From Methylobacteriaceae bacterium (GTDB lineage: Bacteria; Pseudomonadota; Alphaproteobacteria; Rhizobiales; Beijerinckiaceae), in contig JACKJE010000017.1 of the NCBI GenBank assembly GCA_020638135.1, positions 1-64,000 on the forward strand: DNA of 64,000 nt, in the 5' to 3' direction. The first letter of the stretch is position 1. Every line of letters starts with the position of its first letter. The notes under the pieces are model-generated. The model was not told the DNA's origin. It worked only from the letters and a program-made list of their open reading frames with translations, and did no database searches. Position numbers and translations under genes: made by a program. Positions 29,040-38,955 of the stretch are shown piece after piece.

Positions 29040-30674
29040 CTACAGGCCCTTCGCGTTGCCCTGCAGTATCTTGTAACGCTGGCCGTCGCCGTCGTCGTCG
29101 GTGAAGGTCGCAGCATCCCCGAATACCTCGACCTGATAGCAGGTCTCGTCGTTCTCGCCGGAATAGACGATGCACACTTTCTGTCCGCGCAGAACCCATT
29201 TTCCGCTGGTCACGGTATCGCCGTTGAGCTGCTTCAGCGCGCCATCGGGCTTGTAGAATTCGAACAGCGGCTCGTCGTCAGAATCCTTGCCGGCGACGGT
29301 ATTGCCGACAAGCGCCGCCCAGGCCTGCAGCCCCGTGAGCTTGCTGGGCGGCGGCGCGGCTTGCGGAACCTGCACGACCGTCGGCGCGGCGGGCTTGGCC
29401 GCCGGCGCCGTCGCCTGCCCGCCTTCAGTAAAGAAGGCGACATCCACTTTTTTCAGCAGGGCCATCGGATTTGGCGTGGCGATGAGATCGACGACCTTCA
29501 CCGGGCCGGCCTTGCCCTTGACCGCGACTGTCAGACTTTTCGGATTGTCGAGAAACTTGCCGATGGCGTCCGCGGCGGCGGCGCCGACTGGATCTCCGCC
29601 GGCGAGCGCCGGCGCGAGCATGCCTGCGGCCGCCTTCCATTCCGCTGCAAGCTGCGCCGGCGTCTTGTTCCGGTCTTTCGCGGCGCGAGCGATGATCTTC
29701 TCGAAAGCGCCGCCGTTGACGAGGCGCAGTTCGAGCGCGCCGATCGAACTCGCCGCAAGCGCGGCGGCGCGCGTCTCGGCCTTGCCGGTCAGAACGGATG
29801 CGCCGACATCGCTGAACTTTCCGCGCAACCGCAGGGATGCGAGGCCGGGCGATTCCACGGACATTTCGTCGAGATTGTAGGCGCGCTGGGCCGGGTCGTA
29901 GACGCCGGCGAACCGCAGATTGCCTTCGATACGCTCGTAGCCCTCGGCTGCGAGCGATGCGCCGGCCTTGGACGCCTTCGGCAATTGCACGGTCAGCCCG
30001 TTTGCCGACAGGGTCGTTCGCGCGGGCGTGTCGCCTTCGTATGTCTGTTCGGCGACGAAGGACGACATCGTCAGCTTGACGAGATTGCCGCCGGGCGCGT
30101 CGGCCGGCGTATCCTTGTCGGGCGCGGTGATCTCGACCGCATTGAACGCGACGCGCGAGGCCTTCAGCAGCCCCTCCAGCGCGCCGCCGCTCTTGAGCGC
30201 CACGAGAAATGGTTCCGCCTCGAGCTTGTCGATCGTGACCGCCCCGCCCTTCAGCGTCACCGGGCCGCCCGTCTTGTCCTTGCCGTCGCCCTCGAAGGAA
30301 TCGAGGCTGAGCCGCGCGGCGACGCCTTTGCTGACATCCGTCGCCCGGAGATTGCGCAGCCTGACCGCGCCGGAATTGTCGACCGGCCCGACCGTCGCCT
30401 CGGGAATGACGATCTGCTTTGCTTCGAGCTTGGCGAGGATCGCGGCGGCTTCCTCGCGCGTGGCGCTGGTCAGCAGCTTCGTGGCCTCGTCGGCAGTGAT
30501 GTTGGTTCCGATGAAATCGACATGTTTGACCGTGAATTTCGATTTCTCGGTCGTCGTCGTCAGATTGTCGAGCGCGATGTCGCTCTGCGCTGCGGCAGGC
30601 GCGACCGTGAACGCGAGCGCGATAGCGAGCGGAGCGACGAGGCTCCACGGGCGCGGTGACATGAGAGGCGGCAT
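29040..30674 (-). CDS. Exported protein of unknown function, 544 aa
   Basis: After a signal peptide (LVAPLAIALAFTVAPAAAQ) the protein has a long repetitive middle in which beta-type blocks recur (for example KFTVKHVDFIGTNITADEATKLL, AARLSLDSFEGDGKDK, VTLKGGAVTIDKLEAEPFLVALKSG, VRLRNL and LRLRGKF). This fits a periplasmic lipid-transfer or AsmA-like beta-rich protein, though I cannot name a family. A proline/alanine linker near residue 430 leads to a separate C-terminal domain (LTGLQAWAALVGNTVAGK, DDEPLFEFYKPDGALKQLNG, GKWVLRGQKVCIVYSGENDETCYQVEVFGD) with two cysteines, which resembles small exported domains that bind or shield a ligand. AAGGA precedes the ATG at 30674. It is convergent with opgH. 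Confidence 0.65.
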   Translation of the reverse strand: MPPLMSPRPWSLVAPLAIALAFTVAPAAAQSDIALDNLTTTTEKSKFTVKHVDFIGTNITADEATKLLTSATREEAAAILAKLEAKQIVIPEATVGPVDNSGAVRLRNLRATDVSKGVAARLSLDSFEGDGKDKTGGPVTLKGGAVTIDKLEAEPFLVALKSGGALEGLLKASRVAFNAVEITAPDKDTPADAPGGNLVKLTMSSFVAEQTYEGDTPARTTLSANGLTVQLPKASKAGASLAAEGYERIEGNLRFAGVYDPAQRAYNLDEMSVESPGLASLRLRGKFSDVGASVLTGKAETRAAALAASSIGALELRLVNGGAFEKIIARAAKDRNKTPAQLAAEWKAAAGMLAPALAGGDPVGAAAADAIGKFLDNPKSLTVAVKGKAGPVKVVDLIATPNPMALLKKVDVAFFTEGGQATAPAAKPAAPTVVQVPQAAPPPSKLTGLQAWAALVGNTVAGKDSDDEPLFEFYKPDGALKQLNGDTVTSGKWVLRGQKVCIVYSGENDETCYQVEVFGDAATFTDDDGDGQRYKILQGNAKGL

Positions 30675-30764
30675 GCGACATCCTTCTGGCCGGAAGAGGA
30701 TGTGGCCACTATGGCAGCTTCCGAAGCCGCCGCAATCGGCAGCCGCGCTCAAGGCAAACGCGTA

Positions 30765-33153
30765 TTAATCGGCTTTCCAGCGACGCAGCAGCAGCGCATT
30801 GGTCACGACGCTGACGCTGGAAGCCGCCATCGCGGCGCCGGCGGCCACGGGCGACAGCATGCCGGCGGCGGCCGCCGGGATCATGATCACATTGTACGCA
30901 AAGGCGAGGAACAGGTTCTGCCGGATTTTTCGGGCGGTGGCCTGCGACAGGTCGATGAGGGAGACGACCTTGGCGAGGTCGTCGCCGGGCAGAGCGACGC
31001 TGGCCGCTTCGAGCGCGGTCTCGCTGCCGGCGCCCATGGCGATGCCGACATCGGCTTCGGCGAGCGGCGGGGCGTCGTTGACGCCGTCGCCGACCATGCC
31101 GACGATCCGGCCGCCTTCGCGCAGTCGACGGATTTCGGCGGCCTTGCCTTCCGGCGGCACGCCAGCGACGACGTCGACATTGCCGAGCCGCGCGGCAAAA
31201 GCGCGCGCAACCGCATCGCTATCGCCGGTCAGCATGACCGGCTTGACGCCGAGCGCGCGCAGACGTTCGAGCGTGGCGGCGGATTCCGGACGCAATTCGT
31301 CCGACGTCGCGACCAGGCCGACGAGGCGCGGCGCGGCTTCGTCGGACAGCGCGACGAAGAAGGCCGTGCCGCCCTTGGCTTCGATCTGTTCGGCCTGCAT
31401 TGCGAGCGGCGCGACATCGACGGCGATGTCCTGCATGAGCGCGCGATTGCCGACATGAACGAGGCGCTGGCCGAGCCGCGCCTCGAGACCGCGACCGGGT
31501 TTCGCCTCGAAGGCGTCGAGCGCGAGCAGGTCGACGCCGTCCTGTCTCGCGCGGGAAACGATCGCACGGCCGAGCGCATGTTCCGAGCCTTGCTCGGCCG
31601 ACGCGACGAGGCGCAGCAGCGCCAACCCGTCGCCGTCGAGCGCGACGATGTCGCTGACGACAGGGTGGCCGATGGTGAGCGTACCCGTCTTGTCAAACAC
31701 GACCGTCTGGACTTTTCGCGCGAGGTCGAGCGCGCTCGCATCCTTGACGAGAATGCCGGAACGCGCGCCGGCGCCCATGCCGACTGCGACGGCGGCGGGC
31801 GTCGCGAGGCCGAGCGCGCAGGGGCAGGAGACGACGAGCAGGCTGATGGCGTTGACGAGCGCGGTCTCGAAATCGCCGCCTGCGAGCCTCCAGCCGGCGA
31901 AGGTCGCCACCGCCAGAGCGACGACCGCCGGAACGAAGACGGACGCGACCTTGTCGACAGTGTGCTGGATCGGCGCCTTGGAGGATTGCGCCCGCTCCAC
32001 CAGCCGGATGATGCGCGACAGGCGCGAGGCCGAGCCGACCGTCGTGGCGCGGATTTCGAGCCGCCCCGCCCCGTTGACGCTGCCGCCGGCGACCTCGTCG
32101 CCCGGCCCGCGGGCGACCGGGCGCGACTCGCCGGTCAGCATGGATTCGTCGATCTCGCTGCGGCCGGACACGATCACGCCGTCCGCCGGGATGCGCTCGC
32201 CGGGCCGGACCGCAATCATGTCGCCGGCCTTCACCGCATCGACGGGCGATTCCGTTTCGACGCCGTTGTCGAGAATGCGCGCGACGGGCGGCCTGAGCGC
32301 CGCGAGCGCGGCGACCGCGCCGCCGGTCGCGCGGCGGGCGCGCGCCTCGAGCCACTTGCCGAACAGAACAAAGGCGATAACGAGCGCGGCGGCCTCGAAG
32401 GTCAAATGGTGCGTGTGGCCCTGCGCCATACGCCAGAGCGCGAGGCCGAAGGCGGCGATCGAGCCGAGCGAGACGAGCACGTCCATGTTGGCGGCGCCCG
32501 CGCGGAGCGCCTTGTAGGCGCCGATATGGAAGCGCGCGCCGGCGACGAAGAAGACGGGCGTCGCGAGGATGAGTTGCAGCCACGGCGCCAGCAGCGGCAT
32601 GCCGGTCGCGATTTCGTAGGCCATGTTGACGAGGAAGGGCGCCGACAGAGCCATGGCGGCGACCAGCGTCCAGGTTTCGCGCTGTTCGCCCGAGCGCTCG
32701 GCCGCCTTGCCATCGGCGGCGCGGGGCTTGGCCTCGAAGCCGGCGTTCTCGATCGCCTCGACCAGATCGGCCGCGCTCGCCAGTCCGGAAGCGATCGTCA
32801 CGTCCGCCGTCTCGGCCGGCAGGCTGACACGGGCGGACATCACGCCCGGAGTCGCGTTCAGCGCCTTTTCCAGCCGCGCGACGCAGGCCGCGCAGGTCAT
32901 GCCGGTCACGTCGAGCAGGATTTCCTCGCGCGGCGCCTCGTAGCCGGCGTCTTCGACCGCCGCCACGAGATCGGCGGGTTTGACCGTCCGGCGCGGCGCC
33001 GACGCGGGCCGTCATGGCGCTGAGATTGACGGCAGCAGTCTTCACGCCCGGCACGGCAAGCAGCGCCTTCTCGCCCACCAGCGAGCAAGAGGCGCAAGTC
33101 ATGCCATCGACAGGGAAGACATATTCCGCGCTGTTTTCGGGCCGATCGAGCAT
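30765..33153 (-). CDS. copA: Copper-exporting P1B-type ATPase CopA, one frameshift
   Basis: CopA pumps Cu(I) out of the cytoplasm. Two N-terminal heavy-metal-associated domains carry GMTCASC (about residue 18) and GMTCAAC (about residue 85). The core shows the membrane CPC motif in VVSCPCALGLATPAAVAVG, the phosphorylation site VFDKTGTLTIGHPVVSD, the SEHALGRAI-type nucleotide site (GSEHALGRAIV), MLTGDSDAVARAFAARLG and GDGVNDAPPLAEADVGIAMG. The start ATG at 33153 opens MLDRPENSAEYVFPVDGMTCASC. The frame shifts by one base near 32998, between the two metal-binding domains, and the rest is open to 30765. A CueR-type operator lies 53-72 bases upstream. Confidence 0.93.
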
Positions 33154-33205
33154 CAGGAATTCTCCTGGGGCGCTGCTTGTCAGGCGCCCGCCGCGATCTT
33201 CTTGG

Positions 33206-33225
33206 ACCTTCCATCATGGGAAGGT
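33206..33225 (-). promoter_or_regulatory. CueR-type operator/promoter of copA
   Basis: On the minus strand ACCTTCCCATGATGGAAGGT is an inverted repeat, ACCTTCC-N6-GGAAGGT. It is preceded by TTGACC as the -35 element and sits in the long spacer of a MerR-type promoter, as in copA promoters of other bacteria. The usual centre is seven bases, here six, which may be one more lost base. Confidence 0.8.
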
Positions 33226-33652
33226 CAAGGAACAAATCTTCGGCGCGCTGCCGTGGGCGCCATCGCCGCCACGCCGAGAGGTCCTCGAGATCAGCGGGCA
33301 ATCCAGGCGCTCATCGCCGTAGCGCGGAAGGCGCAGAGCAAGCTGTTCAGCGTGCTGCATGGCCTGAAGCGCGATGCCGCCTCAGCTCCGCGATATGGTG
33401 CTCGGCCAGCCGCTTGACGTCGGCGCTGGAGCGCGCGCCGTCCGCCAGAGCTCGGCAGCCTGCCGATATCCTCGACCGCGAAGCCGAGATCGCGCGCGGC
33501 GGACGAAGCGCAGGGTCTGGACGTCGCGCTCGTCGTAAACGGTGACCAGCGGCGCTGCAGCGCAGCGCGGCGATCAACCGATGCTCTCGTAATGGCGGAT
33601 CATCTTGGCGGATACACCGGAAGCCTGGCGCCTCGCCGATCGAAACGTTCAT
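33220..33652 (-). pseudogene. cueR: CueR-like MerR family copper regulator, several frameshifts
   Basis: MerR-type activators of this group bind Cu(I) and switch on copA by untwisting its promoter. Pieces in different minus-strand frames line up in order: MNVSIGEA, SGVSAKMIRHYESIG, LIAALRCSAAG, VYDERDVQTLRFVRRARDLGFAVEDIGRL, ARSSADVKRLAEHHIAELR, YGDERLD and DLEDLSAW. The two-cysteine copper loop near the C-terminus is damaged (only the CP end is legible). At least four one-base shifts are needed within 430 bases. The 3' end runs into the -35 element of copA. Gene order regulator-operator-copA on one strand is intact, so a working regulator in the living cell is plausible. Confidence 0.72.
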
Positions 33653-33719
33653 CCGCCTTTCGCTGGCGCAAGCCGGACGCGCCTTTGGGTTTCGCGCCCG
33701 ACTGGCTTACCGTATCTAG

Positions 33720-34906
33720 AGCAAGGACGGCGCGGAAACAGCAGCGACAGGGCAAGCGATTGGCGCGGCGATTGCGCGGACTTATTCCTGTGTGGCGCGC
33801 GATGCAGCGCGTGGCCGGATATCGACGGCGACGGGCGATCGCCTTCCATGCGCAGTATTGCGCCGACGTGCCCCGGCCTACTTCTCGTGTTTGCCGCGGC
33901 AGATCCGCATACGCGCCGACGCGCTCCTGCGAAATTTTCCGGATACGCCGCATATCGCCCTGCTCGACAGCGGGTGAGATTGGGCCGAACAGCTTCCTGA
34001 CAGGTCCATCGCCATCGCGCTGCCGGCCGACGGCTTCAATGTCGCGACGCTCGCGATCGAGAACCTGTCGAGCGTCGAGTTCGCCGACATAGCCAGCGCG
34101 TCGAGCCTTTCGTCGCGACAGGCGGCCGCGCCGCCTGCCGGGTTCAGACCACCGACGCCTTCGCTGACCTTCATCGACGGCCTGTCGCGCGCCGCAGCGA
34201 TCTTCGTTTCCGCGATCCATCGCGCACTCCGGCAACCTGCCTGCTCAGCAGCTCGACCGGCGACGATCTCGACTTTCAGCGCACCTGGTGCGTATTATCA
34301 GAGCGCGGCGTGCTGACGGATGCAGGCGTGCTGGCGCTGGTGCGCAGCAAGCATCAGTTCCAGCGCGTTCCGGCACGACAATTTCAGACGACCGACGTGC
34401 GGCTCGTCGTGACCGACTGCGACCAGGACGAGCGGCGTGATCCGAACTCAACGCCGCGCCCGCCGCGCGCCTGAATACGCCGCCTGTATCGGCGTTGATG
34501 CGTCGGCGCTGGATTCGATGAGCTTCGCCTGCGCATCCCGTGGTCGTGAAGGTCGGCGGCGAATACTATTGCCGCTCGATCGGCCGGAAGCTAACGACGA
34601 CGGCTCGCTGACCTTCTTCTGCGCGATGGACTGAGCGTCGTATTGACCATCGCACGCTCGCTGCATCTGTCGACAGCGCGCGCGATGCGTTCCGCAACGT
34701 CGTCGGCGGGCTGGGCGGCGCGGATTTCGTGCTGGGCTTCGATTGCGCGCTGCGCCGTCTCGACGCCGAGAACCGGCAGATGAAGCGCGAATTGTCGGAC
34801 GTCTATCGCGGGTCGGCGTCGTCGGTTTCCAGCACGTACGGCGAGCAATATGGCGTATGCATCTCAACTGAACCTTTACGGGCCTGGCGATCAGCGAGCG
34901 CACATG
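33720..34906 (+). pseudogene. FIST domain sensor protein, many frameshifts
   Basis: FIST proteins are cytoplasmic ligand sensors that feed histidine kinases; the NosP subgroup binds haem and nitric oxide. Segments in different plus-strand frames follow the family order: STAGEIGPNSFLTG near 33960, LPADGFNVATLAIENLSSVE near 34022, LTFIDGLSRAAAIFVSAIHRAL near 34160, VRLVVTDC near 34400, VVKVGGEYYCRSI near 34543, NDDGSLTFFCAMD near 34595, and GGADFVLGFDCALRRLDAENRQMKRELSD near 34710. It ends LTGLAIS-like and TGA overlapping the kinase ATG at 34904. The N-terminal 80 residues are very poorly preserved. The order of conserved blocks is complete, so gene-sized deletion is excluded. Confidence 0.7.
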
Positions 34907-36292
34907 AACGCCAGCGATCCGGGCAGGCTGATCGCCGCCGACATCATGGGACGTACGGTCTGGGCGTCGCCGCGCGAAATCGTGCAGCGGCTGACCAAGA
35001 TCAACGCCGCCCTGGTCAGCGAGCGTCTGGAACACCGCGTCGACCAGCGGGCGAGCGCCTATTCGCTGTGTTCCAAAACCGCGATCGGGCTCCGGGCGCA
35101 GGTGCGCGAACGGACTGTCGAACTCAAGCGCGCCTTATGAGCTCAAGAGAAATCAATGTGGCGCTGTCCTCCGCCAGAAGCGGCGGAAAAGCCAATTTGT
35201 CGAAGACGCGTTTTCTCGCCGCGGCCGGCCATGACCTCTTGCAGCCGCGCTATGCGGCGCAACTTTCCACCCATATCGACGCTGGTCCGATCTGCAGGAA
35301 GGACCAGCCGCCGCGAAACTGTATCGTCAAGTCGATCAGCGCGCTCGTGACGGTCGGCCTATCTGCAGTCGATCCTCGACATTTCTCGACGCGCCGGCGT
35401 CGTCCGCCGAAATTCCAGAGCGTTCGCCTATCCGACATGTTTCAAATCGCTCGATTCCCGACTTCAGGCCGATCGTCGAGCACGCAAAAGGTTGAAGCTG
35501 CGTTTCGTCCGACCGATCTTGCGGTAGTCAGCGATCGATCCTGCTGAGCGCGTGCTGCAGAACCTCATGTCAACGCCACGCGTTACACATGATGGCAGCG
35601 TGTTCATCGGCGCGCGACGCCGTGGCGACCATGTTCAGATCGATGCTTGACGGATACGGGCGTCGGCGTCGCGCCACCGATATCGAACGCATCTTCGAGG
35701 AATTTCATCGCGCGCATGCGACGATGTGCTCGCGCAAAACGGCGAAGGGCTCGGACTCAGGCTCTCCGATCGTGCCGCATGTCTGAGCGCTCGATCATCG
35801 CGTGGAAGTCCGCTCCAATCCGGAGCCGCGGCTCGCGCCACGGTCGTCGCGCCTTGCCGAACCAGATGTTCCGCGCGCGGCGGACTTCGTCTTCGTCGAA
35901 AACTGGGCGCGCGCCAACGATCTCAGCAGTCGCCGCATCCTGCTTGTCGAAAACAATCCCGACGTGATGGAAGCGACACACGCTGGCTGCTCGCCGCAAT
36001 AGAGGCGCCGACGCGTGATCCGGCGGCGAATTTCAGCGCCGTGCGCGCACGGCTGGGCGACGAAATCCGCCAGACGCGATCGTCGCCGACTACCGTAAAC
36101 CGCGACGAAAGCGGATTGCGACGATCTTGCTCGCACGCAACATCGCGCGACACGATATTCCGCCGTCATCGTGACTGCCGATCAGGGCGGAAGCGATCGA
36201 GTTGACGCGCGTGCGGCGGGCTGCGAATTGATGCGCAAGCCTGTCAAGCCCGCGCAATTGCGCCAGTGCTGACGCATCTTCTTCAGGCGTAA
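34904..36292 (+). pseudogene. Hybrid histidine kinase/response regulator (NahK-like), many frameshifts
   Basis: The start ATG at 34904 opens MNASDPGRLIAADIMGR and the region KINAALVSERLEHRVDQRASAYSL, a coiled-coil before AIGLRAQVRERTVELKRAL. In other frames follow the phosphoacceptor box KTRFLAAAGHDLLQP (35200), RPTDLAVVSD (35510), TDTGVGVAP (35650, the N/G1 ATP-lid region), VEVRSNP, AADFVFVENWARANDLSSRRILLVENNPDVMEATH (receiver start near 35935), FSAVRARLGDEI, and MRKPVKPAQLRQ near 36232. The stop is TAA at 36290. This is the architecture of kinases that partner FIST/NosP proteins. About ten shifts occur in 1.4 kb. Confidence 0.72.
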
Positions 36293-37368
36293 ATTCGTCA
36301 CTGGCTGCGTGAAATCCGACCTCCGGCGCGTTGCTTCGCATCGCCGCGCACTACGGCATGGCGCCTGCAGGAAGGCGGCGAGGTCACGGCCAGCGAGCTT
36401 TCGCTGCGAAAACGTCGATGCGCTGCCCGGCGAAGCCGAAAGCGCGGACATGCACCCATCGCGCAACCACCAGCTGAAACCATAATGCGTCACGCCCGGC
36501 TGCGCTCAGGCACGGCGAGCCAGCGCGGCGACCGCATCGTCCAGCCTTCCAGCCGGGCCCGCGTTCCTGCGATCACGCCATCCATCCAGCGCGAATTGCG
36601 CGGCGGCAAATCGCGCAGCGCCCCATTTTCCGGCGCGGCTGCCGCCGATCAATCTCCTGCCCGCCCTCGGATTCAGCGTGAAGCCGTCGCGTTCACATTC
36701 CCGCAGCCGCCAGTTTTTGCATCATGTGATGTTGGCGCGTACCGGTAAGCGCGCGTGAGCTGCTCGCGCCAGCTGAATGTCGCCAGGTTGGCAGAAACGT
36801 CGTCCCCGGAGGTTCGCGCGGCTCGCCATCGGCAGCACGCCGCCTGGCACCGCAATCCGCCATCGATTTCGAATAGCGGTTCACGTCGGAATTGCGGTCC
36901 GCCGCAATCCTCGTTCCAGCGCAGGCCCGACGACATTGTAGGGGATTATGGCGCAGCGTCGCCGTCGTAGGCGGGCCGCATCTCCGGGCAGATAGCGGGT
37001 CAGTGTCGTCGGTCGAGGCAATCGCGCCGTCATGGATGGCGCGAAACAGCGATGTCGACTTGATCGTCGACGTGTTAACAACGATCAGCTCTGCAAGCCG
37101 AAGGCCGTAGCGTTCGACTGTCGCGTCGCCCGGCACACTTAATAGCGATGAAATTGCGATCCGCCAGATTCAGCGACATCGCGGGGCGCGCCATCGGCAG
37201 AGATAGTCAGGCGCGATCTCATGCGCGCGGGGACTGGCGGCATCGCTGCGCGTCTGGTGTACCCGTGGGCGAACAATTGGTCGACGATGCGATAGCCGTA
37301 AGGCTGGATGGTCGGCGGCCAGAGAAGAAAGTCCTCGGCGCGCGGAAGATGCCGGCGTGGTTCGGCAT
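36293..37368 (-). other. Unassigned stretch with remains of an unrecognised gene
   Basis: No frame is open for a convincing gene, but the minus strand shows runs with protein-like composition: MSLNLADRNFIAI near 37190, then VPGDATVERYGLRLAELIVV, STIKSTSLFRAIHDGAIAS and TDDTDPLS from 37136 down to about 36975, and IIPYNVVGPALE near 36930. Further down, ATFSWREQLTRAYR (36770) and RWMDGVIAGTRARLEGW (36580) occur in other frames. I cannot assign a family. Given the damaged genes on both sides, a real minus-strand gene of roughly 200-250 residues is likely here, broken by the same kind of one-base shifts. Confidence 0.35.
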
Positions 37369-38068
37369 TCACGGCTTCGCGTTCCTCCCGCCGAGAATGG
37401 AATCGAAGTCGAGGCCGGTCGTCTCGATCACGGCCTGCGTGCGCGAGGCGACGTTGAGCTTGCGCAGGATTTCCGAGACGTGCGCCTTGACGGTGGTCTC
37501 GCCGACATCGAGCTCGAAGGCGATCTGCTTGTTGAGCAGGCCCTGCCGGATCATGCCGAGCACGCGCAATTGCTGCGGCGTAAGCATGGCGAGCCGCTCG
37601 GCGAAATCCTGTTTCTTCGGCCCGCAGCCGCTTCTCAGTGGCCAGCGGCGCTGGAAAATGAAAAGCGGGGACGAACACCTGTATGTCACTCGGCAGATGG
37701 CGTCGGTCAGCTCCGCCTTCTTGGCGGATTTCGGAATGAAGCCGCTGACGCCGCAATTCATGGCTTCCGCCACGATGCGCGGATCCTCCAGACCCGAGAC
37801 GACGACAACGGGAAGACCGGGAAACTTGGCGCGCACGCTGAGCACGCCCTCGAAACCCTTGACCGAGGGCATCGACAGATCGATCAGCGCCAGATCGAAA
37901 CCGGTCGTCGCTCTGATGCGCCAGCGCACATCGTCGATGACGCAGCGCCGACGACTGGCCTTGGGATGGCCGCGCGCCGCGCTCTCGAGCCTTCTCGCGA
38001 AAAAGAGAGGATCGTCGACGACGGAAGCGGTCCATCCAGGCGCTCCGCGTCGGGGTTACGAGTGACAC
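37369..38068 (-). pseudogene. LuxR-type (NarL/FixJ family) response regulator, frameshifted
   Basis: A receiver domain is followed by a LuxR helix-turn-helix. Near 38060 the minus strand reads RVTRNPDAERLDGPLPSSTIL. The phosphoacceptor region TTGFDLALIDLSMPSVKGFEG and the switch lysine in VSGFIPKSAKKAELTDAI lie at 37900-37690. The DNA-binding part LTPQQLRVLGMIRQGLLNKQIAFELDVGETTVKAHVSEILRKLNVASRTQAVI is unbroken, and the frame ends at 37369. Shifts occur near 38020 and 37930, and a compensating pair lies near 37690 and 37610. It is the natural output partner of the kinase across the gap. It is read in the same direction as the cox genes just upstream. Confidence 0.75.
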
Positions 38069-38158
38069 GCAAGTCGCAGGCGACTGGAGCCGGCCTCGTC
38101 TTTGCGTTCGATGAGATACCCCGGCGCACAGGCGCCGGGGTTATCGCTACAGAATGCG

Positions 38159-38944
38159 TTACGCCGCGGCGACCGCGCGCTTGGCCATCACGCCGATCAG
38201 ATGGGCGCGATATTCGGCCGAGCCGTGGATGTCGCCATTGAGACCCGCGGCCGAAACCTTGAGCCCGTCGAGCGCGCCTGCCGAAAAATTGCCGGCGAGC
38301 GCGGCCTCGGCTTCCTTCCAGCGGAAGACGCCGTCCGAGCCCGCGCCGGTCACGGCGACGCGCACGTCGGAGCCGCGCCTGGCGACCGCGACGCCGACCA
38401 GCGCATAGAGCGAGGCCGGGTTGCGGAACTTCACATAGGCGAACTTGTCGGCGTGCGGGAATTCGACCGCCGTGATCAGTTCGCCGTCTTCCAGCGCCGT
38501 GGTGAACAGGCCCTGGAAGAAGTCGTCGGCGGCGACGCGGCGCTTGTTGGTGACGATGGTCGCGCCGAGCGCGAGGCAGCCTGCGGGATAATCGGCGACG
38601 GGATCGTTATTGGCGATCGAACCGCCGATCGTGCCGCGGTGGCGCACCTGCGGATCGCCGATGCCGCCGGCGAGCGCCGCGAGACCAGGAATGGCCTTCG
38701 TGACGACATCGGAGTCCGCGACTTCCGCATGGCGGCTCATCGCCTTGACGGTCAGGACCGAACCATTGTCGGAAATGCCCTTGAGCTCGGCGACCTTGTT
38801 GAGGTCGACGAGATGGCCGGGCATGGCGAGCCGCTGCTTCATCGTGGGGATGAGCGTGTGGCCGCCGGCGAGGAACTTGCCCTCGCCGACCGAACTCACG
38901 GCGTCGGCCACGCTGGTCGCGGCGTGATGGGTGAATGCATACAT
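38159..38944 (-). CDS. coxM: CO-dehydrogenase-like FAD subunit (medium)
   Basis: This 261-residue protein is the flavin subunit of a molybdenum hydroxylase of the CO dehydrogenase family. It passes electrons from the iron-sulphur subunit to the quinone or other acceptor. FAD-contacting motifs are LAGGHTLIPTMKQRLAMPGHLVDLN near residue 28 and HRGTIGGSIANNDPVADYPAG near residue 105. The C-terminal domain contains VGVAVARRGSDVRVAVTGAG. The ATG at 38944 lies 11 bases after the coxL stop, so it is the last gene of the operon G-S-L-M. No frameshift is present. Confidence 0.9.
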   Translation of the reverse strand: MYAFTHHAATSVADAVSSVGEGKFLAGGHTLIPTMKQRLAMPGHLVDLNKVAELKGISDNGSVLTVKAMSRHAEVADSDVVTKAIPGLAALAGGIGDPQVRHRGTIGGSIANNDPVADYPAGCLALGATIVTNKRRVAADDFFQGLFTTALEDGELITAVEFPHADKFAYVKFRNPASLYALVGVAVARRGSDVRVAVTGAGSDGVFRWKEAEAALAGNFSAGALDGLKVSAAGLNGDIHGSAEYRAHLIGVMAKRAVAAA

Positions 38945-38955
38945 GGGCGTTCCTC

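Noticed and set aside
30702..33023. Plus-strand open frame of 773 residues antisense to copA
   Set aside because: Shadow of copA; arginine, glycine and aspartate repeats without any domain.
33000..38100. Genomic island or mobile element explaining the broken genes
   Set aside because: No integrase, transposase, flanking repeat or shift in base composition; ordinary chromosomal genes continue on both sides.
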